Origin: Torreya grandis
Lineage: Eukaryota; Streptophyta; Pinopsida; Cupressales; Taxaceae
DNA length: 64,000 nt
NCBI GenBank assembly: GCA_037957365.1
Contig: JARHVA010000224.1
Location: 3,569,501 to 3,633,500 of the forward strand
Reading direction: 5' to 3'
The notes beneath the pieces were generated by a model. That model searched no databases, was not told the DNA's origin, and saw only the letters and a program-made list of their open reading frames with translations. The position numbers and the translations under genes are program-made. Within the stretch, counting starts at the first letter, position 1, and each line of letters begins with the position of its first letter. Positions 12,945 through 24,400 of the stretch are shown piece after piece.

Positions 12945-14450
12945 TGATATAGTCCTTGTATCAAATTGACTCAAGGCTCAAACTTTCCTTTTGAACTCAC
13001 TCTCTCTTAACTCTCTTTTAGGCTTCCAAATATAGACTTATCTTCCTTGATGACTTAAGAGGCCATTCAATTAACCATGAATAGACTTCAATAGTCTCAA
13101 AACACTATCATATAACTTATATAAATAATAAAGAAACCAAATTATGTATTGGTTTATTTCAGATTTCTCAAACAAGGTTTGTCTCCTTCTAGGCCTAGAG
13201 GCCTATTTTGGGCCTTAGTAGGTCAAAATCAAATATAGGAATTATTTTCAAAAAATAAAACCTTTAATAGGTATATAGGGTCTATTATAATATGAATCAA
13301 CCTTTACTTTGTCCCAAAAGACTCTTTTTTTCAAAATTTAGCCTAAATTCCTTTCTCATTAGATCTTATTCTAAAGAAAATAGGGGTTGTAGACCTTCAA
13401 TTGACCTTAAAATTACTTATATAATTTTATACATACTAAAACTAGATTCATTTGTTGGATAACAACCTATCCTATTTTCTTGTGTAATTTGGTATAATTT
13501 ATAGGGTTGAAATTCAAGATATAGGTCATTTAGAGAGGAAACCCTATGTTTAGCAGTCTATAGTTCTGCAAATGATCTGAGAGATTTATATTGATGGTTC
13601 ATATAGTTAAATAAATTAAATTTGAAAAAAATAAGTTTAGGAGACCTTAACTAACCCCTATAGCTTCCTGTATGCTGAGTGACCCCATACATAGTAGTCC
13701 ACATCCAAACAATGGAATGTTATAGGCATAACACAAAAAATTGTAGATAGGGTATGAGAATTGGACTTATAGACCATCAAAATCTATTGATTTCTTATTG
13801 AAACTCCATAATACAACTTGGAAGGTCTCAAATACATTTAATAAAATACAAAACACACTCAATATATCCTTTTTTCAATCAAATAAGCTAACATACAGTC
13901 ATATAGTCACATCATATTGTCTTTCTTGTACATTAGTCTTTTGAAGCAGACTTCAAACTGTTGAAAATCAAGTTATTTATGCTTTATTTCACTTGTATCT
14001 TTCTTAGTATGAAGGCCTCAATCTGATCCATCCTTAATTGATGCTCCTTTGTTATCAATTCAACAAAGACCTCCTTGATTTGTTCTAAGATGTTTGGATT
14101 TTGCTAAGAAAATCATAACAAAATAGACTCATTCTGAAGCTTATCATTACATATGTTATCTTAAGACTCCCCTAGACCTATTATGACTCCCCCTATGTAT
14201 CGTATACTTCTATAATCATATTAAATTTACCAAGACCATGCAATATTCTTAAATTTACAATAAAATATTCAAATTTTTAAATACATGTGTTTTGGAGGGA
14301 AACACCAAATAAACTCTAAAGGACTTTAAGTGACCCAAACTTATTATAGGCAACCTTTAAAGGACTAATATGACTAAAATAACTCAATTATACTTACATG
14401 ATACTTACCTATCACCTAAACTTGTTCATATAGATGATGTTCCTGCATCA
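12945..14450 (-). repeat. E2 right LTR, complete, 1.5 kb
   Basis: On the minus strand it starts TGATGCAGGAACATC at 14450 and ends CTATATCA at 12945, next to the primer site. Its first 1.07 kb is duplicated in inverted orientation as the left arm. Confidence 0.8.
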
Positions 14451-15199
14451 AAAACACTCCCCTTTACACTATGTTTTGCAAATTGTATATAAGGTACTGC
14501 TAATGGCCTTCATGGATAGATTATGAATTACCAACTATCCACACTCATATAAAAAATAATTTCTGCACTTTTAAGACATTTCTATATACTCTCAACACCT
14601 AAGCCAATCATATACAACTAATAGAAAGGAAGCTTAGAACTAAGACTCAAACTCACTCAAGAAATGATGTGAATCCAACTTCCCTTTTATCTCCCTTCTT
14701 ATTGTTTATTACTATTGTTTTCTAATTACTAGGGCCTGTATTTATGTTATTCCATCTATAAACCTCCAAAAAATTGAAATGAACCATCAAGAAACTAAAA
14801 CATCCAAAAACTCTTCAAATCCCATGTTCTTAGCTAAGCTCCAAAGTTATATAGTTCAAAGCTATGGAATCCAACAGTCGGCACCCAAATAATCCTAAAG
14901 ATTCAAACAACCAACTTCCAAAACCCATAAATTTTGCATATGACCTTGAAATTGAGTACCATTTTTTAAACTCATCTATTGTTTTTATAGGAATTCAAAT
15001 ATGGAATCAGAATATAATTTTGATACAAATAAAATACATTTTTAACCCCTGCAATAGAAAATGGTCTTTCCCAAGAGCATGCAACTTACCAACTCGTCGC
15101 CATGTGAAAATAGTGTCATAAGAACATAAATTTCATATAATTGGGCATAGTGGAAACTTTGTACACATGAATAATATACTAGGATCCAAATTTGGATCA

Positions 15200-15215
15200 T
15201 ACCTCCCTAATTTGA
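15200..15215 (-). other. E3 polypurine tract
   Basis: On the minus strand AAATTAGGGAGGTA directly precedes the LTR start TGATCCAAATTTGG at 15199. The context matches the E1 and E5 tract-LTR junctions. Confidence 0.65.
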
Positions 15216-15422
15216 GGCTTTTAAGTCCCTAAAAGCTTAAGACCTTATGTAGTGAGGAAATTTAATTCCCAACTTATTTAACCTCGCTTGAACTTGAAGG
15301 TGTATATTATGAAATAAATTATCAGCCTTATGAATTGTTGAGTCTACCCTTTCATGTCCCTTGTGTGTCTCACTTCCTTGCTAAGGAAGATCCATATCTG
15401 AAAGTGGACATCCTAGTAATAA

Positions 15423-16088
15423 CTACATCTCATTCTCTTTATTATTACACCTAATATGAGTATCCTTACATTCTTTATTATCTTTCAAAATAAGGAAAGA
15501 AAATTTCCCACTAACATTAATCAAACAATTACCTTGAGTGGAACTCACTAAGGCGAGCTTAGATTTACCTTCATAGGAGTGAATGGTGCATATTTTCCCA
15601 TCTATAACCAAATGGTACTGATTAGACCTCCTCTTGAAAATAACATCTCTCACATACATATAAGGGCTATCAAAAACTATTTCACAAATGTTAGCAGGTG
15701 CAGCATATACAATATATTTATCAATGAAATGTTTATTTATTGCAAACTTGACTTTGCATTATTTGGAAAGACTTATCTCTACTCCTTTTCTCACCCATCC
15801 TAGTATGTAAGTATTAGGATGATCATATGCTTATAGCCCAAGTGTTTCTATCAGCTCTTTGCTAATTAAATTTGATTGAGAGAAATAATTAAAAAGAGCA
15901 TCAACTTTGACCATTTTAATTTGAAATTTGATATGGAAGAGTTTAAAAGTATTATTACTATCCACAAATACATTTTTATGCATGGAGGTAAAACACAACC
16001 TATCATCCACATCTTTGATACAATGAACCTTTTCACCTTGAGGTGATGACATGGCCTTTTTCTTCTTGTTATTTTTAAACGGATTCAA
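15423..16088 (-). pseudogene. E3 protease and protease-RT linker, decayed
   Basis: The minus strand continues from gag into a retropepsin-like segment. KVDALFNYFSQSNLISKELI, ending in LGL near 15835, aligns with the family pattern of catalytic Asp-Ser/Gly-Gly followed by (S/N)xLIS...LGL. Here the catalytic triplet appears as Asp-Ala-Leu, so activity is lost. After a break, 15659-15423 reads YVRDVIFKRRSNQYHLVIDG then KLALVSSTQ, the linker typical of plant gypsy polyproteins just before RT. Instead of RT, the purine tract and 3' LTR follow within about 220 bases. Confidence 0.65.
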
Positions 16089-17087
16089 TTCTAGATGTAA
16101 CTTCTAATACTTATCCTTCGAGTGGTTATCAACATCACAATGCCCATAATATTGTTGAGTATCCTTCTTGGAAACTATAAAAGTAACATCGACCACACCT
16201 TTCTTCTTTATAACATCTAAATATTTCGAAGAGGAAGATGGATCCTTATTCTCATCCATCTCAAGATAGTGGGCTTAAAAATAAGCCTCATCTATGTCCT
16301 TTAGCTTGGCAAGCAAAACAAGCCTCTTTAAGTGAACATGTAGCACTTAAACATACTTCATGAGCATATCATGATCAAATGTATATTTTCACATTTATAC
16401 CATCTTTTTTTGAAACTCACTTGTATATACCTACACACTTTGACCTTCTTGTTGCCTCAAATATTTCCATTCAATAGACCTTTCCTCTTCATAACAAAAA
16501 GGATAAAATTGCATCTTAATAAAATTTTTAAGTTCATCCCATTTATTAATTTATGGTAGCTTCTTAACAACCAAAGAATTAATATAACTCTTAAACCAAG
16601 TTAGAGCATGACTAGCTACCTTAAATATTGTAAAAATTTATTGCTATTTACTAATTTGATGTAAACTAAAGTATACTTCTAGTTTGTCTAATCAATGATC
16701 AAGTTTATCCACATTTACCTCACCTTTATAGGTCTAAATGTCAATATTTTCCTCTACATTTAATGGAGATGGAGCTTGGCTGAATTTAGGCTTATCTTTC
16801 TCATGGCTAGAAGCATTAAGCTCCTCACTTGATTTGAAAGTATCCATGGAAACTCACATCTTTTCCATGACCACCTTCATAACCTTCCCAAGCTCATTCT
16901 TGGATTGAGATATGCTTTCAAAATACTTTTCCAATTTATGGGATCTTCCTTCATCATTTTTAGCTATCCTATCATCTGTAGAAACCATACTTCTCAAATC
17001 TCTCTTCCACTTTCTTGTAGATATCTCTTATTGTAAAGAAACCAAATCACTATTTCCACTAATAACTTTTCCTCTTGTAACATGCAT
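16089..17087 (-). pseudogene. E3 Ty3/gypsy gag, decayed
   Basis: The ATG at 17087-17085 opens MHVTRGKVISGNSDLVSLQ and the frame continues with several stops. It includes a core resembling the Gag capsid fold (LDKLEVYFSLHQISK, then ASHALTWFKSYINSLVV and INKWDELKNFIKMQFYP), with the Trp spacing usual for retrotransposon gag domains. Near 16150-16100 there is a broken zinc knuckle (YYGHCDVDNHSKDKYWKLH): His and one Cys remain, the others read as Tyr. It would form the virus-like particle. The start is chosen because it is the first ATG after the primer site once E4 is removed. Confidence 0.7.
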
Positions 17088-20007
17088 ATATCTATAAAAT
17101 GATAATTATTGACTAATTTAACCACAATTCAAATTAGGTCAACCCCTATATATTTCAAACTTGTTATAGGGTCTCCTAGGTTGAAAATGTGTACCATGGT
17201 ATTAATGAGGTCAAATATTATGTTTTCACCCTTGTCGCATTTGTATAGTTTATTCCAAGTCATTCTAGGGTCACCTTTTGAGTCATTTAATTAAGTGGTA
17301 TATTTTTCATGAAATAAAAATGTTTTAATAAGAAGTGTAACATCCCACATGTCGGGAATAATCAAAGAAATTATTTTAAAGCTGAAAAATTGCAGGTTTA
17401 ACATCCATTCAAAAAGATTAGGTAGTTTTAAGCAGTTTTAGGTATTTTTATAACCTATAAAATAGTTAGGACATGTGGTATAATGAAAAAGTGTGTCTCA
17501 CTTCCATGCTTGGGTAGCTTTGACAAGTCCAAAATTGCCAAAAACTAACATCTTTATCTCATTGCTCTCTTGGACAAGCCAAAAAGGTCAACGAGTTTCA
17601 ACTTGATATAGATAAAATGATTTGAGTTAGAGAAAGTGAATTTGGTGGGTGATATTAATCCATTTTAACTTATATTTCATGGTAATAATCATAGGAGTGG
17701 TGATATGTGCTCTATGAATAATCTCTAATATTGTTAGCTTCTCAAAAAACCGGGCATATCCCAACACCTCAAATTTCCTTCTCTATTTTCATTGATCTAA
17801 AAAAACCAGGTGGTATACATGTTATTAAATGGTATTACCATACTTATCATATTATTCTTAGTCTATTTTTCATATGTGGATATCAAGGAACAAGCAAAAT
17901 CACTCCTTGTCTTAGGGAGTGAACAGAATGATGGTCTATAGAGCATATGTTAATAGTTGCAAGTGAGAGTATGGAGTGACTTTTGTAGGAACAACTTGAA
18001 ATGAATAATATTAAGTATAATGTGTCTTCTTAACCTTATTTTATCACATTATTATTATAGTTTGAGGTCATAATGGACCTAGTCTCTCACAGTTATTTGT
18101 AGGCAATATGCATTCTGACTATATATACTTTATAAGTTGAATGTCAATGGTTTGAGAGGAGTTCAATTTTTACTATGAGATATGCAATAGGTATCCACCA
18201 TATCAAATGCCATTACACATACTTTAATTTAAAAGGAATGGGTTCCTAAGATAGTGAAACTATTCATCACAATCAGCTTAGATGGAGACCAACAGGAGTA
18301 AGGATGTCACAGAGGTCTGAGTGTTGATGAAGCTTGGAGTTTCAAGTTGTGAAGAATATTTTTAAGGTAACACAATTGCATTGAGACTTTGAAATAAAAT
18401 TGAATGGATTTTTCATGTCATCTACATGATTATGAATATTTCATTTCCATCCAAAAAGGTGAAAAGTAATAAAGTTGCTCAAAGGAGATTGTTACCTTAA
18501 ATTCTTCGAACAGGAACTATGTCCTATATGGTGTCATTCTATAACATAAGATTATGAAGCCTATGTAAGCTTAAATGGTCTCACATTGGAAGTATATGCC
18601 TTAGAAGATCACATTTTGACATATGAATGTTTTTTTTGTCAATAGAATGAAGGTTGAGTGACTTATAACTCAAACTAATTTTTACTAAAGATGCTTAGAG
18701 AGCTACAATGCCTTTGAGGCCTAAGTGAGTCTAGAATTTGAAAGTAAAATAGTGGACTGATAATGTAATTGGTAAATAAAGAATGGTGCTTAGTTATTTG
18801 TATTATATGGTATTTATGACCAAAAAATAATTTAATAATATGAGTACAATTTTCAATAATATCTTCACCTACAAGAAACCTCTAAGTTTTACCCAAAAAA
18901 CACCTACAGTCTGATTGAGTAGACAAACTAACTCATGCTAGTGGAGAAAGGCAGTTGAATGTTGAACATATCCCTAAGGTAGGAGTGAGTTAAAAAAAAT
19001 ATGGAATAGTCTTAGTCACCCCAAATGTAACTTATGGAATGAAACATATTATTCATAGAGATGTATAGGAATCTCATTTGCCTAAGATGAGAGACCTACA
19101 ATCAACACAGTCTATGGACTAGCCTATGCAAATGGAGGATGTAGATGTGAAAGGTTGGTAGAGATTTAGGATGGTGAACATGTTGATATCACTCTTAGAG
19201 TGGTAATGTATATATAATATGATTCTCAAATAAAAGAGGCATAGTATAGACAAGTTCTAACATGTCACTTAGTTTGAGGTATCTAGACCCTACAGACAGT
19301 ACATAGACTTGAAAGCTAGTCTTAAGAATTTATGATGTTGATAGGTATATGAAGGTGACAAAGCTTCAAAAATTATTAAATAGAATATTTAATACATATT
19401 ATATCCTTCCATAGTCTTATTTTGGCCAGGGTAACAGTGGAAATGCCCTCTATTTTGTCTCAGATAGAGGGTACTCCCAATCAAGACAAAAATGTAGGCA
19501 ATGTGTGTGAATGAAGGAGTGAAATGAGAGAGATTGGATGGATGCAGATGTTGTCTAAAATTTTAATTTAAGATTAAAAATATGGGAAAGGAATTATAAT
19601 AATTGGAAACCCTTATAAAGTTTAAACATACAATTGGACACAATTAGGCCTATTAGGCCTAAAACTAGACCTAAGCACTCAAGGTGCCTAATTCAATTCT
19701 CAAGACCATGAGATATTTTTAAGCCACTTGATAAGATTTATAAGAAGGTATAAAGTCTAAAAGAACCATAATTTTTTATAATAACAACATAGAGTGGTTA
19801 GTTTGACCTAAAACCATCTTAAGGGTACCTAGAATGATGCAAGAGAAAGCTTGAGAGGCCATTTTCAAATGCTCATATCTATATGGACATAATGCATGGT
19901 GACTCAAGGAGTTAGGAATAATTTAATAAGGTAATGAAATCAATAATTATGAAATTTTTTCATGTTTTTGACATTTAATATTTATTAAATATCACTAAGA
20001 ATAAAAA

Positions 20008-21298
20008 TGATGCAGAGCAACTTGTCAAAAAGTTTTACCTCTGCCAAATGAACACACTTCACTAGAACTTAAGACCTCTTGTGTAGCCTTTTTCTAGTTT
20101 TATTGATTGTAAAAATAAATAGGGATTAATTTATAAAAAAAATTCCAATTATAGGTACCCTATATCAATTTTTATCTCTCCACCAATTTTCTTGGTCAAA
20201 AACAACATGTAGACCCCTTTTCTAGCATTAGACCTCTCCAATTAGGTCTCTTTGTGAGCTAGTCTAACTCAAGATCCTATATTCATACCAAAAATATTTG
20301 TACAATAATATTTTTTTTAAAAATATATTAAATCACATGTAATACTACAATATTACAAAGTTTTAGATTTTTTTACCAGTTAGAACTCTCAAAAATGCCT
20401 TTTTCCTTTCCAAACCCTAACACAGGGTTTTCTTCCCCTACATAGACCCCAGAGTGATTATATTGAGTTTTTGAGTTATAAAAGGAATTTTTTTGAATTT
20501 AAAATGTTTTTAAACCTATTTAATAAACTCACACAACCCCTCTAATTATCAAATAAACTCTCCAACCCCTCTGTTCCACTTTTTTTATCAATAATTTTGT
20601 ATGACTGTGCAAGAAAATGTAACTTCTACAGGACTGTGTTACATTTGGAACCAAATATCATGATAGAAATTCAAGGGATTAATAAAAATTTAATAAATAA
20701 TATAAAATTTTACCAAACCCATAGGATTGTCACAAAGTTTCCATCATCATGATTTCCTTCACCAAATAGAGTTACATAGTCAACATTCAATGCATTTACA
20801 CAAGAAAATAGGGTATGTGTGTGTTTTACTTCAAAAATAAGAGTTTATATTCTTTTTAATTGAAAATAAATACTATATAAATGATTAAAAAAACATTACA
20901 CATGAAAATTAAACATTTTCTACATTACATAACTACTCTAACTGCTTTTTGGGACCTTCCAACAGTCACTAAAGAACAAGTTAGGAGATATGAACTTGTA
21001 CAAAGTTGGTTTTCCATACACCCATGACTATGGAAACATGAAAATGATTCAATGGTTCCTTAATATATCTTTACAAAAATGTTAAAATTCAAATAATTCA
21101 AATTTTTGAAAACTGAGTTTTGGCGAGAAACTAGTAATTTGAAAAATTAACAAGCTAGGACCTAAACTAACTTATAAATTTGAAATTTAAGGATGGTTAA
21201 GGAATATAATGACATAATAAACCATAATCAAGCCAAAGTTTAAATAAATAAACCAAAATTGAAGCCAAAATCACCCCAAAAGTGATTTCCCTACATCA
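20008..21298 (-). repeat. E5 3' LTR
   Basis: On the minus strand it starts TGATGTAGGGAAATC at 21298 and ends ...TGCATCA at 20008. It is a direct repeat of 25635-26904; shared blocks include ACACACTTCACTAGA and TTAGACCTCTCCAATTAGG. Confidence 0.8.
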
Positions 21299-21312
21299 TA
21301 CTCCTAGGGAAA
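21299..21312 (-). other. E5 polypurine tract and LTR junction
   Basis: On the minus strand TTTCCCTAGGAGTA directly precedes TGATGTAGGG. It is nearly the same as the E1 junction at 3696-3718. Confidence 0.65.
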
Positions 21313-21369
21313 GAGAAAGAACTCATGGACAACAGTGTTTCCAAAGTACTCCCATGCATTTTGATGTCA

Positions 21370-21540
21370 CATTAAGTCATACATGTAGCATATTCTACTG
21401 GTTGGTCTTTCAATTTGACTAGATACCTAAAGTATTTCTTGTCTCTAGTCTATTTGATCACCTGCTTGTCTAGTATGCATTCTAACTCTTCTGACTTGGA
21501 TTGAGGCAACTATGTTATCCAATATGGACTTGTTGTAGTT
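21370..21540 (-). pseudogene. E5 integrase C-terminal chromodomain, frame-broken
   Basis: Two frames together give a chromodomain-like segment. One reads SILDNIVASIQVRRVRM (near 21522-21478), corresponding to the usual lead-in. The other reads FRYLVKLKDQPVEYATCM (near 21426-21370), matching the family pattern YLVKWKGxPxExATWE with the two key Trp positions now Leu and Cys. In chromoviruses this domain guides insertion into heterochromatin by binding modified histones. A stop and a frameshift separate the halves, so it cannot function here. Confidence 0.65.
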
Positions 21541-22580
21541 GTTCCCTCTGATGTTTTCTCACCTTCTATTATTTATTTACAAGGGTATAAGTCTACAACA
21601 TTGAATATTGGTGATATGCCTACCCCACTAGGCAACTCTAACTCATAGGCATTGTTTACAAACTTCCCGAGTGCCTTTCAAGGACCAATTTTTTTCATCT
21701 TCAACTTATTGTAATCACCTTCTGGATACCTCTTCTTTCTGAGATGAGCCAAAACCAAGTCTCCAATCTAAAAAATCACTTCCCTTCTACTTACATCTAC
21801 CTATTTCTTATACTTTTCCACACTAGCCTCTAGATGCTTCTTTACCTATTCATGTACCTCTTTCATTGTCACTACAAAATATTCACCTTCAACAGTCTTC
21901 TTATCCATATGATTGATATTTTTGAGTTCAAACACTCCTCTAGGTTGCATACCATATATTACTTAAAGAGGACTCATGTCAATGCTCATGTTGGTAGAGT
22001 CATTATAGGAAAATTATGCTTGAGATAACATAAGATCCCATTGCTTTAGATTGTTCTTAGATAGACACATCAATAGGTTCCCTATGCTTTTATTAACAAC
22101 CTCAGTTTGACAACTATCTGAGGGTGGTAAGTTGAATTGAAACTTGAGTTTGTACCTAGCTTTCTCCATAGTGTTATCCAGAAATAAACAAGGAACTTAG
22201 TGTGTCTATCATATACAATGTTCATGGGTAGTCCATAAAGCCTAACTACCTCTTTGAAAAACAAATTTTCCACATGGGTGGCATCATTAGTATTCCTACA
22301 TGGAATGAAATGGGCCATTTTAGAAAATCTATCCATAACTACGTATAATGAGTCAAAATTTCTTTGTGTCTTAGGTAGTTCCATCATAAAGTTCATGCTT
22401 ATGGATTCCCAAGGCCTATTAAGGAAACTTAGAGGTTGATAAAAAATTGCATTAGTCCTCTTAACATTATCCAATTGATAAATTTTACATATTTCAACAT
22501 ACCTACTCATTTCTACTTGCATCTTAGGCCAATAGTAGTGTTTAGGAGTTGCTCCAACATCTTATCAAGCCCAAAGTGGC
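21540..22580 (-). pseudogene. E5 integrase
   Basis: The N-terminal zinc finger is partly preserved (Gly-Leu-Asp-Lys near 22565, then EICKIYQLDNVKRTNA, with the second Cys now Tyr). The catalytic core is clear: SLYVVMDRFSKMAHFIPC, then VVRLYGLPMNIVYDRHTKF carrying the second catalytic Asp. The first Asp reads Asn (SMNFMMELP). The core continues into FNSTYHPQ. The C-terminal domain reads IGDLVLAHLRKKRYPEGDY then YELELPSGVGISPIFNVVDL down to about 21600. It would insert the cDNA into host DNA. The core frame is open at 22522-22082; downstream parts need frame changes. Confidence 0.85.
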
Positions 22581-22599
22581 TTGCCATACTCCCACTATT

Positions 22600-23912
22600 C
22601 TTTTCTTGGTTCAAATTCTCCCTTACCTCCACTTTTTCAATGCTTGTGCCATTGCATAAAACTCCAAGTCATAGGATGAGTACTTATTTTTGGCATCATT
22701 CAATTTTTCACTAAAATAGGCTATAAGTCTGCCCTCTTGACTTAGTACAACCCCTATGGGCACTCCACTTGAATCACATTTTATTTGAAACACCTTATTG
22801 AAGTCTAGAAATGTTAGAATCGACTAATCCATTATCCTTTGCTTCAAATAATGGAAATTTTTCTCAGCTTTATCACTCCACACAAACCTCTTCTTGTCTC
22901 TCTTAATGGTGCCTATGATAGGATCACATATCCCACTAAAATTCCTAAATAACTTCCTATAAAAACTTGCAAGACCATGAAAAATTATTACTTCTCCTAC
23001 TATCCTAGGTGTTGGATACTCTATGATTGATTTCACCTTGCTCTTATCCATCTTTAGCATGCCTTGAGAGATGACAAATCCAAGGTACAACATCTTTGAC
23101 TTCATGAATTCACACTTCTTGAGGTTGATCAACAACCTTTCTTCTTGTATCCTCCTCATGACTAGATATAAATGGTGAAGATGCTCCTCCTTATTATGGT
23201 TGTAGATGCATATGTCATTCAAATACACCACTTCAAAATTTATTATGAAAGACTTGAGGACTTCATTCATCATCCTCATGAAGGTACTTTGTGTATTGGT
23301 CAAACTAAATGGCATAACCAACCATTTATACAAGCCTTCATTTGTTTTGAAAGAAATTTTCCACTTATCTCCTTATCTAATCCTAATGTTATAGTACCCA
23401 CTCTTGAGATCAATTTTTGAAAAATAACTTGCCCTAATCAAGAAATCCATCAAATCTTCGATCCTAGGAAGTGGAAACCTATATCTAATAGTGATATTTT
23501 TGATGACCTTGGAGTCAATACACATCTTCCACTCACATTCCTTCTTAGGCACCAACACTATAGGCATGACACAAGGACTAAAAATTTCTTTGATTAGTCC
23601 TTTGTCTAGCAGATCTTGCACTTGTCTCTTGATCTTTGCATTTTCTTGGGGAGTCATCTTATAGGCTGCCTTGTTAGGTAATCTTTCTCTAGGAATAAAG
23701 TGTATATGATGAGTGATGTTCTTTATAGGTGGAAATGTACTTAGAAACTCATCAACCACAATTTTTTCATACTCCAACATATATTTAATTGCTTGAGGCA
23801 ACTCATTAATCTTTGTGGTTGTCATAACAATCCTAGGTTTGACTAAGCATACAAATCCCAACTCCTCTTCATTTATGGAACCTAGAAACTCTTTATCACT
23901 TACCAACATCAC
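22600..23912 (-). pseudogene. E5 reverse transcriptase and RNase H
   Basis: The RT start reads HIHFIPRERLPNKAAYKM and DLLDKGLIKEIFSPC, then LVPKKECEWKMCIDS, RYRFPLPRIEDLMD and YFSKIDLKSGYYNIRI (first catalytic Asp present). A break at about 23373-23333 is followed by YKWLVMPFSLTNTQSTFMRM and VVYLNDICIYNHNKEEH. The YxDD catalytic box thus reads Tyr-Leu-Asn-Asp, one catalytic Asp lost. The connection and RNase H follow (GLASFYRKLFRNFS, then CDSSGVPIGVVLSQ and DAKNKYSSYDLEFYAMAQAL near 22760-22620). The order and sequence are standard for Ty3/gypsy. It would copy element RNA to DNA in the particle. This copy is catalytically dead and frameshifted. Confidence 0.9.
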
Positions 23913-24400
23913 GTTTGACCTAAATTTTTTCTCATTCTATTCATCCTTCATGGGCATCAAGGTATGACTAACTCCATCTTTGACCAAGGTGTACACATTT
24001 CTTCTTTCATCATGAGTGGTTTATCTATCATATTGTTAAGGCCTCCCAACAATCACATGACAAATATCCATGGGATGGCATCACAAAGGACCTTGTCTTG
24101 TAGCTTCCAAATTGGAATTATACCCAAATTTTATCACTTACCAAGACTTGATGACCCTTTTTTAACCATGAGACCTTGTATGGTGTGGGGTGAGGCAACT
24201 TCTTCCATCCAAGCTTACTAATCATTTCAATATAAACTAGATAATGTGTACTTATTGAATTTATGACCATTTTACAACATTTACCTTGGAATTTACAAGA
24301 GGTGCTAAAAATAATTTTCCTTTGTGGTGCCTTCTTCTTGGGTGGTTTGACTAACACCCTCCTCATTTGTAGTGATTCTCCAACCTCAGGCTATTCCATA
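23913..24400 (-). pseudogene. E5 protease region
   Basis: 24366-24118 is open and reads CKFQGKCCKMVINSISTHYL, then LGWKKLPHPTPYKVSWLKKG and HQVLV. In related plant gypsy polyproteins this is the retropepsin, with Val-Ile-Asp-Ser-Gly-Ser/Ala at the active site. Here the box reads Ile-Asn-Ser-Ile-Ser, so the catalytic Asp is lost. It lies between the gag zinc knuckle and RT as expected. Confidence 0.7.

Larger units (their letters stand above)
11466..14450. mobile_element. E2: palindromic insertion with two outward-facing U3 LTR ends
   Basis: The insertion starts TGATGCAGGAGCATCAT at 11466 and ends with the reverse complement, ATGATGTTCCTGCATCA, at 14450. The arms (11466-12534 and about 13375-14450) are inverted copies of about 1.07 kb. 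The right arm belongs to a full minus-strand LTR (12945-14450) followed by a primer site and a gag fragment. The left arm is the first 1.07 kb of the same LTR in the opposite orientation, joined inside gag. Flanks AAAAT (11461-11465) and AAAAC (14451-14455) look like a 5-bp target duplication. The empty site at 37486-37500 (GTGAGAATAACACTC) shows uninterrupted host sequence, so the inverted structure appears to have integrated as one unit. Confidence 0.8.
11213..15199 (-). repeat. E3 3' LTR, interrupted by E2
   Basis: 11213-11465 matches 37241 to about 37490, and 14451-15199 matches about 37488-38306. Shared blocks include CTAGGTGGATATTCCACTCT and GGCCTTCATGGATAGATTAT. The right copy is uninterrupted and serves as the empty-site reference for E2. 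The right copy also holds roughly 90 bases near 38125-38215 that are missing from this one. Confidence 0.85.

Noticed and set aside
11466..14450. E2 as a foldback or Mutator-like DNA transposon with long inverted repeats
   Set aside because: The arms carry LTR termini, a tRNA-Met primer site and gag, and the flanking duplication is 5 bp, all retrotransposon features.
22436..22714. Plus-strand open frame over E5 integrase
   Set aside because: It is a shadow of the minus-strand integrase and RNase H region.
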